Source of the DNA: Rhodovulum sp.
GTDB taxonomy: Bacteria > Pseudomonadota > Alphaproteobacteria > Rhodobacterales > Rhodobacteraceae
Direction: 5' to 3'
Assembly: GCA_002706605.1 (NCBI GenBank)
Contig: PALT01000015.1
Span: 83,844 to 147,843 of the forward strand
DNA: 64,000 nucleotides
Made by a program: the position numbers and the translations under genes. The notes below the pieces were generated by a model that was not told where the DNA came from, did not search any database, and saw nothing but the letters and a program-made list of their open reading frames with translations. Numbering within the stretch: the first letter of the stretch is position 1; every line of letters begins with the position of its first letter. This document shows positions 8,583-17,741 of the stretch, one piece after another.

Positions 8583-9485
8583 ATGACTGATTGGTCCGTT
8601 CTTCCTCCTCTGACGGCGCTGCGGGCGCTGGCGGCTTTGGCGCAAACCGGTGACACGGCGCGGGCAGGGGCGGTGTTGAACGTGTCCCATGCCGCGATCA
8701 GCCAACAGTTACGCGCGCTAGAGGATCACCTGTCCCTGAACCTGATCGACCGCAGCGGGCGCAGCTTGGCCCTGACCCCTGATGGTCAGATGCTGGCCGA
8801 TGCGGTGACAGAGGGGCTTGGCGGGATTGCCCGAACGGTGGCCGCCCTGACCGGTCAGGATGAGGCGCGCCCGTTGATGATCACGGCGACCCCCGCCTTT
8901 GCCGCGACATGGTTGATGCCGCGTCTGCCCGATTTTCAGAACCGCCATCCGGGCCTGTCCCTGATGCTGGACCCAACGCCCCAGTTGAAAGAGTTTAGGC
9001 CGGGCGGAATCGACGTTGGCATCCGCCACGGCACGGGCGACTGGGTGGGGTTGAAATCCGAACTGTTGGTCGAAACCCCGATCGCGATTGTCGCCGCCCC
9101 CGGTGTGGTCGAAAAACGCGACACCTATGCGCCCGCCGATCTGGTGGATTTCCCGTGGTTACAGGAACTTGGCACCTCTGAGGCGTCCCAGTTCCTGTCG
9201 CGTCATGGGGTGGATGCGGCGGTGCCTAAACGTCTGACGCACCTGCCCGGAAACCTGATGCTGGACGCCGCGCGCAACGGGCAGGGGATCGCGGTCATTG
9301 CGCGGGCCTTTGTCGAACCCGATCTGGCGGCGGGGCGGTTGCAACTGCTCTATGAAGACCGGCGGATGAAGGGCTATTTCATCGTCTACCGCGAGGGCGC
9401 CCTGCGTCCGGCGGCGCGCGCCTTTGTGTCGTGGTTGCGTAAACAGGCGGCGCAACACCCCCAAGACATCGACACAGTTACTTGA
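8583..9485 (+). CDS. LysR-family transcriptional regulator (GcvA-like)
   Basis: This is a 300-residue LysR regulator. The N-terminal winged helix-turn-helix (residues about 8-65) contains AAISQQLRALEDHLSLNLID. The effector-binding domain that follows has the usual pattern from about residue 95 (LMITATPAFAATWLMPRLPD). The wording resembles GcvA/AmpR-type members. No metabolic gene is adjacent, because the neighbours are the small ORF on the other strand and ccoG downstream, so the target and inducer cannot be read from context. It is probably unrelated to cbb3 assembly despite its position between the two cco operons. Confidence 0.88.
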   Translation: MTDWSVLPPLTALRALAALAQTGDTARAGAVLNVSHAAISQQLRALEDHLSLNLIDRSGRSLALTPDGQMLADAVTEGLGGIARTVAALTGQDEARPLMITATPAFAATWLMPRLPDFQNRHPGLSLMLDPTPQLKEFRPGGIDVGIRHGTGDWVGLKSELLVETPIAIVAAPGVVEKRDTYAPADLVDFPWLQELGTSEASQFLSRHGVDAAVPKRLTHLPGNLMLDAARNGQGIAVIARAFVEPDLAAGRLQLLYEDRRMKGYFIVYREGALRPAARAFVSWLRKQAAQHPQDIDTVT

Positions 9486-9504
9486 TGACTTTCCGATGTA
9501 GGTT

Positions 9505-9518
9505 TTGACCTAGGTCAA
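9505..9518. promoter_or_regulatory. Palindromic FNR box upstream of ccoG
   Basis: TTGACCTAGGTCAA is a perfect 14-base palindrome that fits the FNR pattern TTGAC-N4-GTCAA. It lies 66 bases upstream of the chosen ccoG start, a typical activator position, and suggests that ccoGHIS has its own FnrL-dependent promoter separate from ccoNOQP. Confidence 0.8.
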
Positions 9519-9583
9519 GGCCACGCCGCCCGTGGAATGCAAAAACGGCCACAATCCGAAAAAGGTTGTCCGGAGTTGATTCC

Positions 9584-11014
9584 TTGAGTTCCACCGATCA
9601 GACCCCCGAAAAACTATACGCCGCGCGTGAGCCCATCTTTCCGCGTCGCGTCAGCGGCAAGTTCAGAAACCTGAAATGGTGGCTGATGGCGTTTACGCTG
9701 GGCATTTATTACCTGACGCCATGGCTGCGGTGGGATCGCGGGCCGAAACTGCCCGATCAGGCGGTTCTGGTCGATTTGGCCAACCGGCGCTTTTTCTTCT
9801 TCTGGATCGAAATTTGGCCGCATGAATTCTATTTCGTGGCTGGTTTGTTGATCATGGCGGGGCTGGGGTTGTTCTTGTTCACCTCGGCGCTTGGGCGGGT
9901 GTGGTGCGGTTATGCCTGTCCGCAAACCGTCTGGACCGACCTGTTTATCCTTGTCGAACGCTGGGTCGAGGGGGATCGGAACAAACGGGTCAAGCTGTGG
10001 CGTGAGAAATGGAACGCCAAGAAAATCCGCCTGCGTCTGACGAAATGGGTTCTGTGGTTCCTGATCGCGGTGGCGACCGGCGGGGCATGGGTGTTTTATT
10101 TCACCGACGCGCCGACGCTGTTGGTGGATCTGTTGACCTTTAGTGCGCATCCCGTGGCCTATACGACCATCGGTGTTCTGGCCATGACGACCTTTGTGTT
10201 TGGCGGGTTCATGCGCGAACAGGTCTGTATCTACATGTGCCCTTGGCCGCGTATTCAGGCCGCCATGATGGACGAGGACACCCTGACCGTCGGCTATCGT
10301 ACTTGGCGGGGTGAGCCGCGCGGCAAACACCGCAAGGCCGAAAACGCGGACCAGTTGGGCGATTGTATCGACTGTATGGCCTGTGTGAACGTGTGCCCGA
10401 TGGGCATCGACATCCGCGACGGTCAACAATTGGCCTGTATCACCTGCGCCTTGTGCATCGATGCCTGTGACGATGTGATGGACAAAATCGGCAAGCCACG
10501 TGGCCTGATCGATTACATGGCTCTGACGGATGAGACCCGTGAACGTGCGGGCCAAGAGCCCAAGCCGATCATCAAACACATCCTGCGTCCGCGCACGATC
10601 CTCTACACGACATTGTGGAGCTTGGTCGGCATCGGTCTTGTCGTGGCTCTGTTCATCCGTCCTGATCTGGACGTGACGGTATCGCCGGTCCGCAACCCGA
10701 CCTATGTGACGCTGTCCGATGGATCGATCCGCAACACCTATGACGTGCGCCTGCGCAACAAGCACGGTGAGGACCGCCCGTTCCACATTTCGATCTCGGG
10801 TGATCCGGCCATGCGGGTCCAGATTGAGGGCACGCCCTATGAAACCGTGACCGTGCCTGCCGATACCCAAATGCTGCAACGTGTGTATGTTATTGCAGCC
10901 CCGGGATCGGACGCCGCCCGTGAGGAACGCACCGAATTCCGCTTTTGGGTTGAGGACAACACCAACGGTGATCGCACCTTTGCCGATACCGTGTTCAATG
11001 GAACGGAGAACTGA
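9584..11014 (+). CDS. ccoG: Cbb3 oxidase accessory ferredoxin-like protein CcoG
   Basis: CcoG (RdxB/FixG) is a membrane iron-sulfur protein implicated in copper reduction for cbb3 oxidase assembly. Several membrane helices surround a CGYACPQTVW motif. Two ferredoxin-type cysteine clusters follow (CIDCMACVNVCP and CITCALCIDACD), and the C-terminus is an Ig-like periplasmic domain. The most likely start is TTG 9584 (MSSTDQTPEK), eight bases after CGGAGT, giving 476 residues; another in-frame TTG lies 18 bases upstream. It is the first gene of ccoGHIS, and its stop is two bases before ccoH. Confidence 0.95.
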   Translation: MSSTDQTPEKLYAAREPIFPRRVSGKFRNLKWWLMAFTLGIYYLTPWLRWDRGPKLPDQAVLVDLANRRFFFFWIEIWPHEFYFVAGLLIMAGLGLFLFTSALGRVWCGYACPQTVWTDLFILVERWVEGDRNKRVKLWREKWNAKKIRLRLTKWVLWFLIAVATGGAWVFYFTDAPTLLVDLLTFSAHPVAYTTIGVLAMTTFVFGGFMREQVCIYMCPWPRIQAAMMDEDTLTVGYRTWRGEPRGKHRKAENADQLGDCIDCMACVNVCPMGIDIRDGQQLACITCALCIDACDDVMDKIGKPRGLIDYMALTDETRERAGQEPKPIIKHILRPRTILYTTLWSLVGIGLVVALFIRPDLDVTVSPVRNPTYVTLSDGSIRNTYDVRLRNKHGEDRPFHISISGDPAMRVQIEGTPYETVTVPADTQMLQRVYVIAAPGSDAAREERTEFRFWVEDNTNGDRTFADTVFNGTEN

Positions 11015-11016
11015 TC

Positions 11017-11475
11017 ATGGCAGAACGTGAACTGACAGGGCGGCATGTGTTCTTTATCACCGCCGGTGCCTTTGCGGTCATCATCGCCGTCAACGTGTTC
11101 ATGGCGGTTCAGGCGGTGCGGACTTTCCCGGGTCTCGAAACCAAGAATTCCTATGTCGCCAGCCAAGAGTTCAACGCCAAGCGCGACGCGCAACTGGCGC
11201 TGGGTTGGCAGGCCGAGGCGAGCTATGCCGACGGCGCGGTGACCTTGGTGTTTCGTGATCAGGACGGGCGCGCGGTTGCCCCTGAAACGGTCGACGTCCT
11301 GATCGGGCGCACGACCGAGGCCCGCGACGATATCGCACCGGTCTTTGTTCTGGCGGGCGGGGAATTCCGCGCGGATGCCGATCTGGGCCGTGGCAAATGG
11401 ATGATGCGGGTTCAGGCCACCGCGCCCGACGGCACGCCGTTTTTGCAACGTCTTGAACTGATCGTTCGGGGGTAA
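11017..11475 (+). CDS. ccoH: Cbb3 oxidase assembly protein CcoH (FixH)
   Basis: CcoH is a 152-residue membrane protein needed for stable assembly of cbb3 oxidase. It has one N-terminal membrane helix (FFITAGAFAVIIAVNVFM, about residues 12-30). The periplasmic domain contains the FixH-family region TFPGLETKNSYVASQEFN. It lies in the conserved order G-H-I-S, two bases after ccoG and five before ccoI. Confidence 0.94.
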   Translation: MAERELTGRHVFFITAGAFAVIIAVNVFMAVQAVRTFPGLETKNSYVASQEFNAKRDAQLALGWQAEASYADGAVTLVFRDQDGRAVAPETVDVLIGRTTEARDDIAPVFVLAGGEFRADADLGRGKWMMRVQATAPDGTPFLQRLELIVRG

Positions 11476-11480
11476 TTCGA

Positions 11481-13670
11481 ATGACCGCCAGCCCCGCCCG
11501 TGTCTCTGCCTGTCCCGCCTGCAGCGTTGCGCCCATGGCCGAGGATATCGCGGCCAAGGCCGATGACGCCGAGGCAACGATCCTGTTGGCCCTGCCGACG
11601 ATCCACTGTGCGGGCTGTATTTCCACGGTGGAACGGGGTCTGAACGCCGATCCGGCGGTCCATTCGGCACGGGTGAACCTGACGATGAAGCGCGTCAGTA
11701 TCGCCGCCAATCCAGGCGTCACCGCCGCCGATATGATCGGTGTGCTGGACGGTCTGGGTTATGAGGCGCATGAACTGGACGCCAGCATCCTGTCGACCAC
11801 CGCGACGGAAAAGGCGGGGCGTGAATTGCTGATGCGCCTTGGCGTGGCGGGCTTTGCGATGATGAACATCATGCTGTTGTCCGTGGCCGTATGGTCGGGC
11901 GCGGCGGATGCGACGCGGGATCTGTTTCACTGGATTTCCGCGCTGATCGCCCTGCCGACCATCGCATTTTCCGGTCAGCCGTTTTTCAAAAACGCCTATG
12001 CCGCCTTGCGGGCTGGGCGGTTGAATATGGATGTGCCGATTTCGCTGGCGATCCTGCTGGCCTTTGTGTCCTCGGTTCTGGAGACGCTGCAATCGGGTGA
12101 GCACGCCTATTTCGACGCGGCGGTGTCTCTGACGTTCTTTTTGCTGGCCGGTCGGTATCTGGATTTCCGCACCCGTGCCGTGGCGCGCTCTGCGGCAGAA
12201 GAGCTTGCCGCGCTAGAGGTGCCGCGCGCCCTGCGTGTGACGACATCGGGCGAGGAAACTGTCGCCATTGCCGAGCTGATCGTAGGCGACATCGTCCGCG
12301 TTAAACCCGGTGGCCGTGTGCCCGTCGATGGCGTGATTGTGCGCGGGCAGAGCGAGGTTGATCGGTCTCTGTTGACCGGTGAAACCCTGCCGGTGTTTGC
12401 AGGTGTCGGCGGGGATGTCTCTGCGGGCGAGGTCAACTTGACCGGCCCCTTGGATGTGCGCGTCACCGCGGCGGGTGAACAAAGTTCGCTACACCAAATG
12501 GCCGATCTTGTGGCCATCGCGGAAAGCGCCAAGAACAAATACACCTCTCTCGCCGATCGCGCGGCCAAACTCTATGCGCCGGGGGTGCATATCCTTGCCG
12601 CGCTCGCCTTTGTGGGCTGGCTGATCTACACATGGGGCGACATGCGTCAGGCGATGAATATCGCCGTGGCGGTTCTGATCATCACCTGTCCCTGCGCGTT
12701 GGGTTTGGCTGTGCCGGCGGTGACGACGGCGGCCTCGGGACGGTTGTTCAAACACGGGATGCTGATCAAAAACGGCACCGCGTTGGAACGTCTGGCCGAG
12801 GTTGACACGGTCGTGTTCGACAAAACCGGCACCCTGACCAAGGGCGCACCGACACCGACCAACCTGACCGGTTTTGACGCCGAAACACTGGCCGTTGGTC
12901 TGGCTCTGGCCGATAGCTCATCCCACCCGCTGGCCCGCGCATTCGCAAAAGAGGTGCGCGCGATGGGCATCGCCCCCGCCGCCGTGCGCGACATCCAAGA
13001 GGTGCCGGGATATGGCGTTCAGGGGATCATGGACGGGCATATGGTTCATTTCGGCCGTGCGGAATGGGTCGGTGCAAGCCAAGGCGCGACCATGGCCGTT
13101 TGGATGCGCGTGGGCGCGACGCCGGCCGTCGAATTCACCTTTGCCGATCACCTGCGCGACGGGGCGGCGGAGCTGGTGGCCGATCTGAAATCACGCGGGA
13201 TCGACGTGAAACTGTTGTCCGGTGACGGCGCGGCGCCGGTGGCCGATCTGGCCGCGCGGGTCGGGATTGATGACTATCGCGCCGGTGTCCTGCCCGCCGA
13301 AAAGGCCGCTGTGGTGCAAGATCTGACCGAGCAGGGGCGCCATGTCCTGATGGTCGGGGACGGGTTGAACGACACCGCCGCTCTAACCGCCGCCTATGTC
13401 TCGATTTCGCCGGCATCCGCGCTGGACGCGGCGCGTGTGGCATCTGACATCGTGCTGCTGGGCGGGGATTTGGAACCCGTGGGCGCGGCCATCGGCATCG
13501 CCCGTCAGGCCACCAAACGCATCCACGAAAATTTCACGATTGCGTCTCTTTACAACGTTATCGCCGTGCCGATCGCGATTGTAGGCTTTGCCACGCCTTT
13601 GGCGGCGGCCTTGGCCATGTCGGCGAGTTCGATTACGGTGTCGTTGAACGCCCTGCGTCTGCGCAAATAG
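11481..13670 (+). CDS. ccoI: Copper-translocating P-type ATPase CcoI
   Basis: CcoI exports copper to the periplasm for the CuB site of cbb3 oxidase. Visible parts in order are an N-terminal CPAC pair (residues 11-14), a heavy-metal domain with CAGC (43-46), eight predicted membrane helices, the metal site CPC in ITCPCALGLAVP, the phosphorylation motif DKTGTLTKG, and the hinge GDGLNDTAAL. The 729-residue length is normal for the CcoI/FixI group. Context, in the middle of ccoGHIS, separates it from detoxifying CopA exporters. Confidence 0.95.
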   Translation: MTASPARVSACPACSVAPMAEDIAAKADDAEATILLALPTIHCAGCISTVERGLNADPAVHSARVNLTMKRVSIAANPGVTAADMIGVLDGLGYEAHELDASILSTTATEKAGRELLMRLGVAGFAMMNIMLLSVAVWSGAADATRDLFHWISALIALPTIAFSGQPFFKNAYAALRAGRLNMDVPISLAILLAFVSSVLETLQSGEHAYFDAAVSLTFFLLAGRYLDFRTRAVARSAAEELAALEVPRALRVTTSGEETVAIAELIVGDIVRVKPGGRVPVDGVIVRGQSEVDRSLLTGETLPVFAGVGGDVSAGEVNLTGPLDVRVTAAGEQSSLHQMADLVAIAESAKNKYTSLADRAAKLYAPGVHILAALAFVGWLIYTWGDMRQAMNIAVAVLIITCPCALGLAVPAVTTAASGRLFKHGMLIKNGTALERLAEVDTVVFDKTGTLTKGAPTPTNLTGFDAETLAVGLALADSSSHPLARAFAKEVRAMGIAPAAVRDIQEVPGYGVQGIMDGHMVHFGRAEWVGASQGATMAVWMRVGATPAVEFTFADHLRDGAAELVADLKSRGIDVKLLSGDGAAPVADLAARVGIDDYRAGVLPAEKAAVVQDLTEQGRHVLMVGDGLNDTAALTAAYVSISPASALDAARVASDIVLLGGDLEPVGAAIGIARQATKRIHENFTIASLYNVIAVPIAIVGFATPLAAALAMSASSITVSLNALRLRK

Positions 13671-13680
13671 GACCTTGCTT

Positions 13681-13839
13681 ATGGAAATGCTTGCCTACCT
13701 GATCCCGATTTCCCTGTTGCTTGGGGGGCTGGGTCTGGCCGCGTTTTTCTGGGCCCTGCGGTCGCGCCAATACGACGACCCCGAGGGCGATAGCCAACGC
13801 ATCCTGACAGGGGATTGGGACGACCATCCGCGCCCCTGA
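13681..13839 (+). CDS. ccoS: Cbb3 oxidase maturation protein CcoS
   Basis: CcoS is a 52-residue single-helix membrane protein. Its N-terminal helix MEMLAYLIPISLLLGGLGL is followed by FFWALRSRQYDDPEGDSQRI, the conserved family signature. It is required in related bacteria for haem or copper insertion into CcoN. It starts 10 bases after ccoI, as the last gene of ccoGHIS. It converges with the carboxypeptidase gene downstream, with a gap of only six bases. Confidence 0.93.
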   Translation: MEMLAYLIPISLLLGGLGLAAFFWALRSRQYDDPEGDSQRILTGDWDDHPRP

Positions 13840-13845
13840 GATCGC

Positions 13846-15363
13846 TTAGGACGGGCCGATGGGGGCGCAGTCCTTGCCGCGTGCCTCTAGCCGACGACAG
13901 GCCAGCGCGGCCTCTTCTTGGGTCATCCCGACGAAATTCGCCTCGAACCCTTTGTTCGACTGACGCACCTTGCGCAGCGCCCCGTCCAGCGTGCCGATTT
14001 CCGACAGTGCGGTTTGTAGCAACACGCGCTCGGCCTGATAGCGCGACCCGTATTTGCCGACGTTAATTCCCCAATGACGCCCGCCCGAGGACGAGGCGCG
14101 GGTGACGATTTCCTGTTCCGTGCCACCCGCAGGCAGTGCGGCAAGGGTCAGGTTCTCGGGGCGATCCGGCGGGGTCAGGTCCGGCGCGACCTCGGCCTCG
14201 GCCACCACAACGGGGGCAGGGGCGGCGGGGCGTTTGCGCGGACGTAGGGCGGGGTCGGTCTGGGCGACGATCACGGTGTCGGTCTGAATCGCCGTTTCGA
14301 CGGCCTCGGGTGTGTCTTGCGGTGCCGCGTCATTCGCGGCGGTCACGGCCTCTTGGATGCCGTCCTGAATCGCCAACAGCAATTCGGCGGGCGGCTCGGC
14401 CACGGGATCGGCACCCGGACGCGGGCGCGGCAACAGCGATTTTTTCATGCCAAAGGCCACGCGGATGGTTTTGCCAACACCGCCGGGCGTACCAGATTTG
14501 CCCAAATAGGGCGGACGGGCAGGGCGGTTGACGGCCACACGCGACGGCGCGCGTTTGAACCCGAGATCCATCAACTCGGCCACTTTGGCATTGCGCGACG
14601 TGGTCGAGCGGCCGCCGAACACGGTGGTGATAATGCGTTCGTTCCCGCGCACCGCCGAGGCCACAAGGTTAAAACCGGCCGCTTGGGTGTAGCCGGTTTT
14701 GATCCCGTCCGCGCCCTTATAGCTGCCAAGGAAACGACGGTTCGAATGCGCCACGGTCTTGCCGCCCGCGTCTGCCGTGATCCGCGAAAACAGGTTGTAA
14801 TAGTCGGGATAGTCGTAAAACAGGTGCCGTCCCAGCAGGGTCATGTCGCGCGCCGTGGACAGGTGCCCCGCCTCGGTCAGGCCGTGGGCGTTCTTAAAGG
14901 TGGTGCGGCTCATCCCCATGGCTTTGGCGGTGCGGTTCATGCGGCGGGCAAAGGCGGCCTCGCTACCTTCAATAGCCTCGCCGATGGCGGTGGAGGCGTC
15001 GTTGGCGGATTTGATCGCCGCGGCACGGATCAGATAGCGCAGCTTGATTTTCTGCCCCGCACGCATGCCCAGTTTCGAGGGCGGCTCGGCGGCGGCCTTT
15101 TTCGAAATGGTGACCATGGTGTCCAGCGAGATTTCGCCGTTCTCGATGGCCTCGAACGCAATGTAGAGCGTCATCATCTTGGTCAGAGAGGCGGGGTGCA
15201 AACGGGAATCGGCGTTTTCGGCATGCAGGATTTCGCCACTGCGCGCGTCGATCACCATCGCCGCATAGGGTGCGGAAACGGCCATCAACGGCACAAGTGC
15301 TGCGAATAAACCCACAAATGCAAGGATGAGTCCCTGACGGACGCACTGCCCAATGTTGCGCAC
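13846..15363 (-). CDS. D-alanyl-D-alanine carboxypeptidase with C-terminal SPOR domain
   Basis: This exported penicillin-binding protein (DacF/DacC type) trims the terminal D-alanine of peptidoglycan stem peptides. After an N-terminal signal or anchor segment, the serine site S59-x2-K62 (ASLTKMMT) is visible, then the SxN motif in IKSANDAS and the KTG motif in DGIKTGYTQ. A proline-rich linker (about residues 320-410) leads to a C-terminal SPOR-like region (WGINVGKYGSRYQAERVL) that would bind septal peptidoglycan. Translation appears to start at a GTG. The enzyme acts in the periplasm at the division site. Confidence 0.92.
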   Translation of the reverse strand: MRNIGQCVRQGLILAFVGLFAALVPLMAVSAPYAAMVIDARSGEILHAENADSRLHPASLTKMMTLYIAFEAIENGEISLDTMVTISKKAAAEPPSKLGMRAGQKIKLRYLIRAAAIKSANDASTAIGEAIEGSEAAFARRMNRTAKAMGMSRTTFKNAHGLTEAGHLSTARDMTLLGRHLFYDYPDYYNLFSRITADAGGKTVAHSNRRFLGSYKGADGIKTGYTQAAGFNLVASAVRGNERIITTVFGGRSTTSRNAKVAELMDLGFKRAPSRVAVNRPARPPYLGKSGTPGGVGKTIRVAFGMKKSLLPRPRPGADPVAEPPAELLLAIQDGIQEAVTAANDAAPQDTPEAVETAIQTDTVIVAQTDPALRPRKRPAAPAPVVVAEAEVAPDLTPPDRPENLTLAALPAGGTEQEIVTRASSSGGRHWGINVGKYGSRYQAERVLLQTALSEIGTLDGALRKVRQSNKGFEANFVGMTQEEAALACRRLEARGKDCAPIGPS

Positions 15364-15533
15364 AACGCTTGCCTTTTACTGCCTCAATCCGCCGAGTTTT
15401 CTCGGTCGGTAATTATTAGGCTAAGACTAGCACAGGGGGGCGAGGCCGGAAACACTTTATTTTATGGGTATTTGGACTCAAAAGTAGGGGGTTTTCTATA
15501 TGTTGCGGGCGCTGCGCCAAGGTCCACTACATG

Positions 15534-16235
15534 TTATCCGATCTCGGCGATCAGCGCGGGCAATTCGGACAGGGTTGTGATCTCGTGATAGCGGGGATGT
15601 GCCAATGGTTTGGGCGCATGTTCCAATTCCCACGTCACTTCATGCGGGACATAGACGCCGAATGCGCCGGTCTCGATCGCCGGAACCACGTCCGATTTCA
15701 TCGAATTGCCGACCATCATGGACCGTTCCGGCCCGTCCGCGTGGGTGTCCCAAATGCGGCGATAGACCTGCGCGGTCTTGTCCGACACGATTTCCACGCC
15801 GTCGAACATCTCGCCCAATCCCGACTGGGCCAGTTTGCGCTCCTGATCCAGCAAATCGCCCTTGGTCACCAGCAAAATACGGTACTCGGCGGCCAGTTCG
15901 GCAATGGTGTCCCGCACCCCCGGCAACAGTTCGATCGGGTGGCGCAGCATATCGCGCCCCGCCATCAGGATGTCATGGATCACTTCGCCGGGCACCTTGT
16001 GGTCGGTGACATCCAGTGCGGTTTCGATCATCGACAGGGTGAACCCTTTGATCCCGAATCCGTAATGCCCAAGGTTGCGTTTCTCGGCCTCTAACAGGCG
16101 CTCAGACAGGTGCTCGGCATCCACATAATCGGCCAGCAGGTCCGCGAATCTGTCTTGGGTCAGGCGAAAGAACTGCTCGTTCTGCCAAAGCGTGTCGTCG
16201 GCATCAAAGCCAATAGTCGTAAGAAGTTTGTGCAT
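15534..16235 (-). CDS. HAD-superfamily hydrolase
   Basis: This is a 233-residue haloacid dehalogenase-type phosphatase. Motif I is GFDADDTLWQ, with the nucleophile aspartate in DADDT. Motif II is in LLVTKGD, and motif III/IV is near MMVGNSMKSDVVPA. I chose the ATG at 16235 (MHKLLTTIGFD), preceded by GAGG, over a TTG further upstream. The substrate cannot be predicted from sequence. It is divergent from clpS, with a 113-base gap. Confidence 0.87.
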   Translation of the reverse strand: MHKLLTTIGFDADDTLWQNEQFFRLTQDRFADLLADYVDAEHLSERLLEAEKRNLGHYGFGIKGFTLSMIETALDVTDHKVPGEVIHDILMAGRDMLRHPIELLPGVRDTIAELAAEYRILLVTKGDLLDQERKLAQSGLGEMFDGVEIVSDKTAQVYRRIWDTHADGPERSMMVGNSMKSDVVPAIETGAFGVYVPHEVTWELEHAPKPLAHPRYHEITTLSELPALIAEIG

Positions 16236-16348
16236 TTGAGGCCTCAACAACGCGTTTGTGTGATGATACGACCCTTTTCACGGGCAGCGCTTCGCCTATA
16301 TACTGATCGTCAAGCTCAACAATTCCAAGCAGATGGGGCGTCATTCTG

Positions 16349-16690
16349 GTGACTGTCATCGAACATACTATGTCTGGCGACGATGATCAGACCGACGGCG
16401 AAAGCGGGATCGCGACCAAAACGCGTCCGAAAACCCAGCGCCCGCCGATGTATAAGGTCATGATCCTGAACGACGATTACACGCCGATGGAATTCGTTGT
16501 GCATGTGCTTGAGCGGTTTTTTGGCCTCAGCCACAGTCAGGCATTTGAATTGATGCTGACCGTGCATAAAAAGGGACTGGCGGTTGTCGGCGTGTTCTCG
16601 TTCGAGGTCGCCGAAACCAAGGTGGCCCAAGTGATGGATTTCGCGCGTCGCCATCAACACCCGCTGCAATGCACCATGGAAAAGGAATAG
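16349..16690 (+). CDS. clpS: ATP-dependent Clp protease adaptor ClpS
   Basis: ClpS delivers N-degron substrates to the ClpA-ClpP protease. The conserved core is present ([20 protein letters not shown]), followed by the MLTVHKKG and [12 protein letters not shown] segments of the adaptor fold. The N-terminal tail is acidic and variable, as is usual. The reading frame allows GTG at 16349, with a weak GGGG-type ribosome site, or ATG at 16370 with none visible, so the start is uncertain. The RsmC-like gene follows 15 bases downstream. Confidence 0.93.
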   Translation: MTVIEHTMSGDDDQTDGESGIATKTRPKTQRPPMYKVMILNDDYTPMEFVVHVLERFFGLSHSQAFELMLTVHKKGLAVVGVFSFEVAETKVAQVMDFARRHQHPLQCTMEKE

Positions 16691-16705
16691 GGCACACGCC
16701 CGCCT

Positions 16706-17719
16706 ATGTCTGATAGCCGTCTCACTCTGGCCGCATCTGCGGGCCTGATCCCTGTCACGTCTGGCCTGCGGATTGCGGTCTATCGTGCGCGTTCGACCAC
16801 CGATCTGTCCGCCTTGTCGGATGGGGAAATCACCGTTTTTCAGGGGTTTAAGCCCGATTTCGACGCCTTGTCGGCGCGCGGGTTCACTTGTCTGCCCGAA
16901 CCGGAGGGCGCGTTCGACGCCGCGCTGATTTGCGTGCCGCGCTCCAAGGCCGAGGCGCGCCATTTGATCCATGATGCGCTCAGCCGCGTCAACGGTGGCC
17001 CCGTCATCGTGGATGGGCACAAGACCGACGGGATCGACAGCCTGCTCAAGGATTGCCGCAAACATCTCAGCGCCGATCCCGCCTTTTCCAAGGCGCATGG
17101 CAAGGTGTTCGTGGTGCGCGGCGACGCGGATGCCGTCGCCGATTGGCACCAGACCCCGCGCGAAATCGCAGAGGGGTTCACCACGGTTGCGGGCGTGTTT
17201 TCCGCCGAAAAGATCGACAAAGGCTCGGCCGCATTGCTGGGCGCGCTGCCCCGTGGGTTAAAGGGGGCGGTGGCCGATTTCGGCGCCGGATGGGGGTATC
17301 TGTCCCGTCATCTTCTAACCGAGCACGACAAGATCGAGCGTCTGTTCCTGCTAGAGGCCGAGCATGCCGCGTTGAACTGTGCGCGCGTGAACGTCACCGA
17401 TCCACGCGCCGATTTTATCTGGTTCGACGTGGCCCGTGACACCGCGCCCATGCGGTTTGACACGATCATCATGAACCCGCCGTTCCACGTGTCCCGCGCG
17501 GGTGATCCCGACGTCGGTATCGCGTTTTTACAGGCCGCCGCACGCGCCCTGACACCGGCGGGTCAGCTCTTTTTGGTGGCGAACCGCCATTTGCCCTATG
17601 AAAAAGACCTGACAAACTTGTTCCGCGATGTAGAAGAGATTGGCGGGACCAGCGGATTTAAGGTCTTGCACGCCAGCCGCGTCCTGAAAGGCACCAAGCC
17701 GCCGGCGCGCGGGCGATAG
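16706..17719 (+). CDS. RsmC-like class I SAM-dependent RNA methyltransferase
   Basis: The product is 337 residues long with the two-domain layout of RsmC/RlmG guanine-N2 methyltransferases. An N-terminal degenerate domain precedes a C-terminal Rossmann domain with the SAM motif VADFGAGWGYLSRHLL (about residue 190) and the catalytic NPPFH (about residue 255). The family modifies a guanine in 16S or 23S rRNA. Which rRNA is the target cannot be decided here, though RsmC (16S rRNA) is the better match in layout. It follows clpS closely. Confidence 0.86.
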   Translation: MSDSRLTLAASAGLIPVTSGLRIAVYRARSTTDLSALSDGEITVFQGFKPDFDALSARGFTCLPEPEGAFDAALICVPRSKAEARHLIHDALSRVNGGPVIVDGHKTDGIDSLLKDCRKHLSADPAFSKAHGKVFVVRGDADAVADWHQTPREIAEGFTTVAGVFSAEKIDKGSAALLGALPRGLKGAVADFGAGWGYLSRHLLTEHDKIERLFLLEAEHAALNCARVNVTDPRADFIWFDVARDTAPMRFDTIIMNPPFHVSRAGDPDVGIAFLQAAARALTPAGQLFLVANRHLPYEKDLTNLFRDVEEIGGTSGFKVLHASRVLKGTKPPARGR

Positions 17720-17741
17720 ATTTGAACCAGGAGATTGGGTC

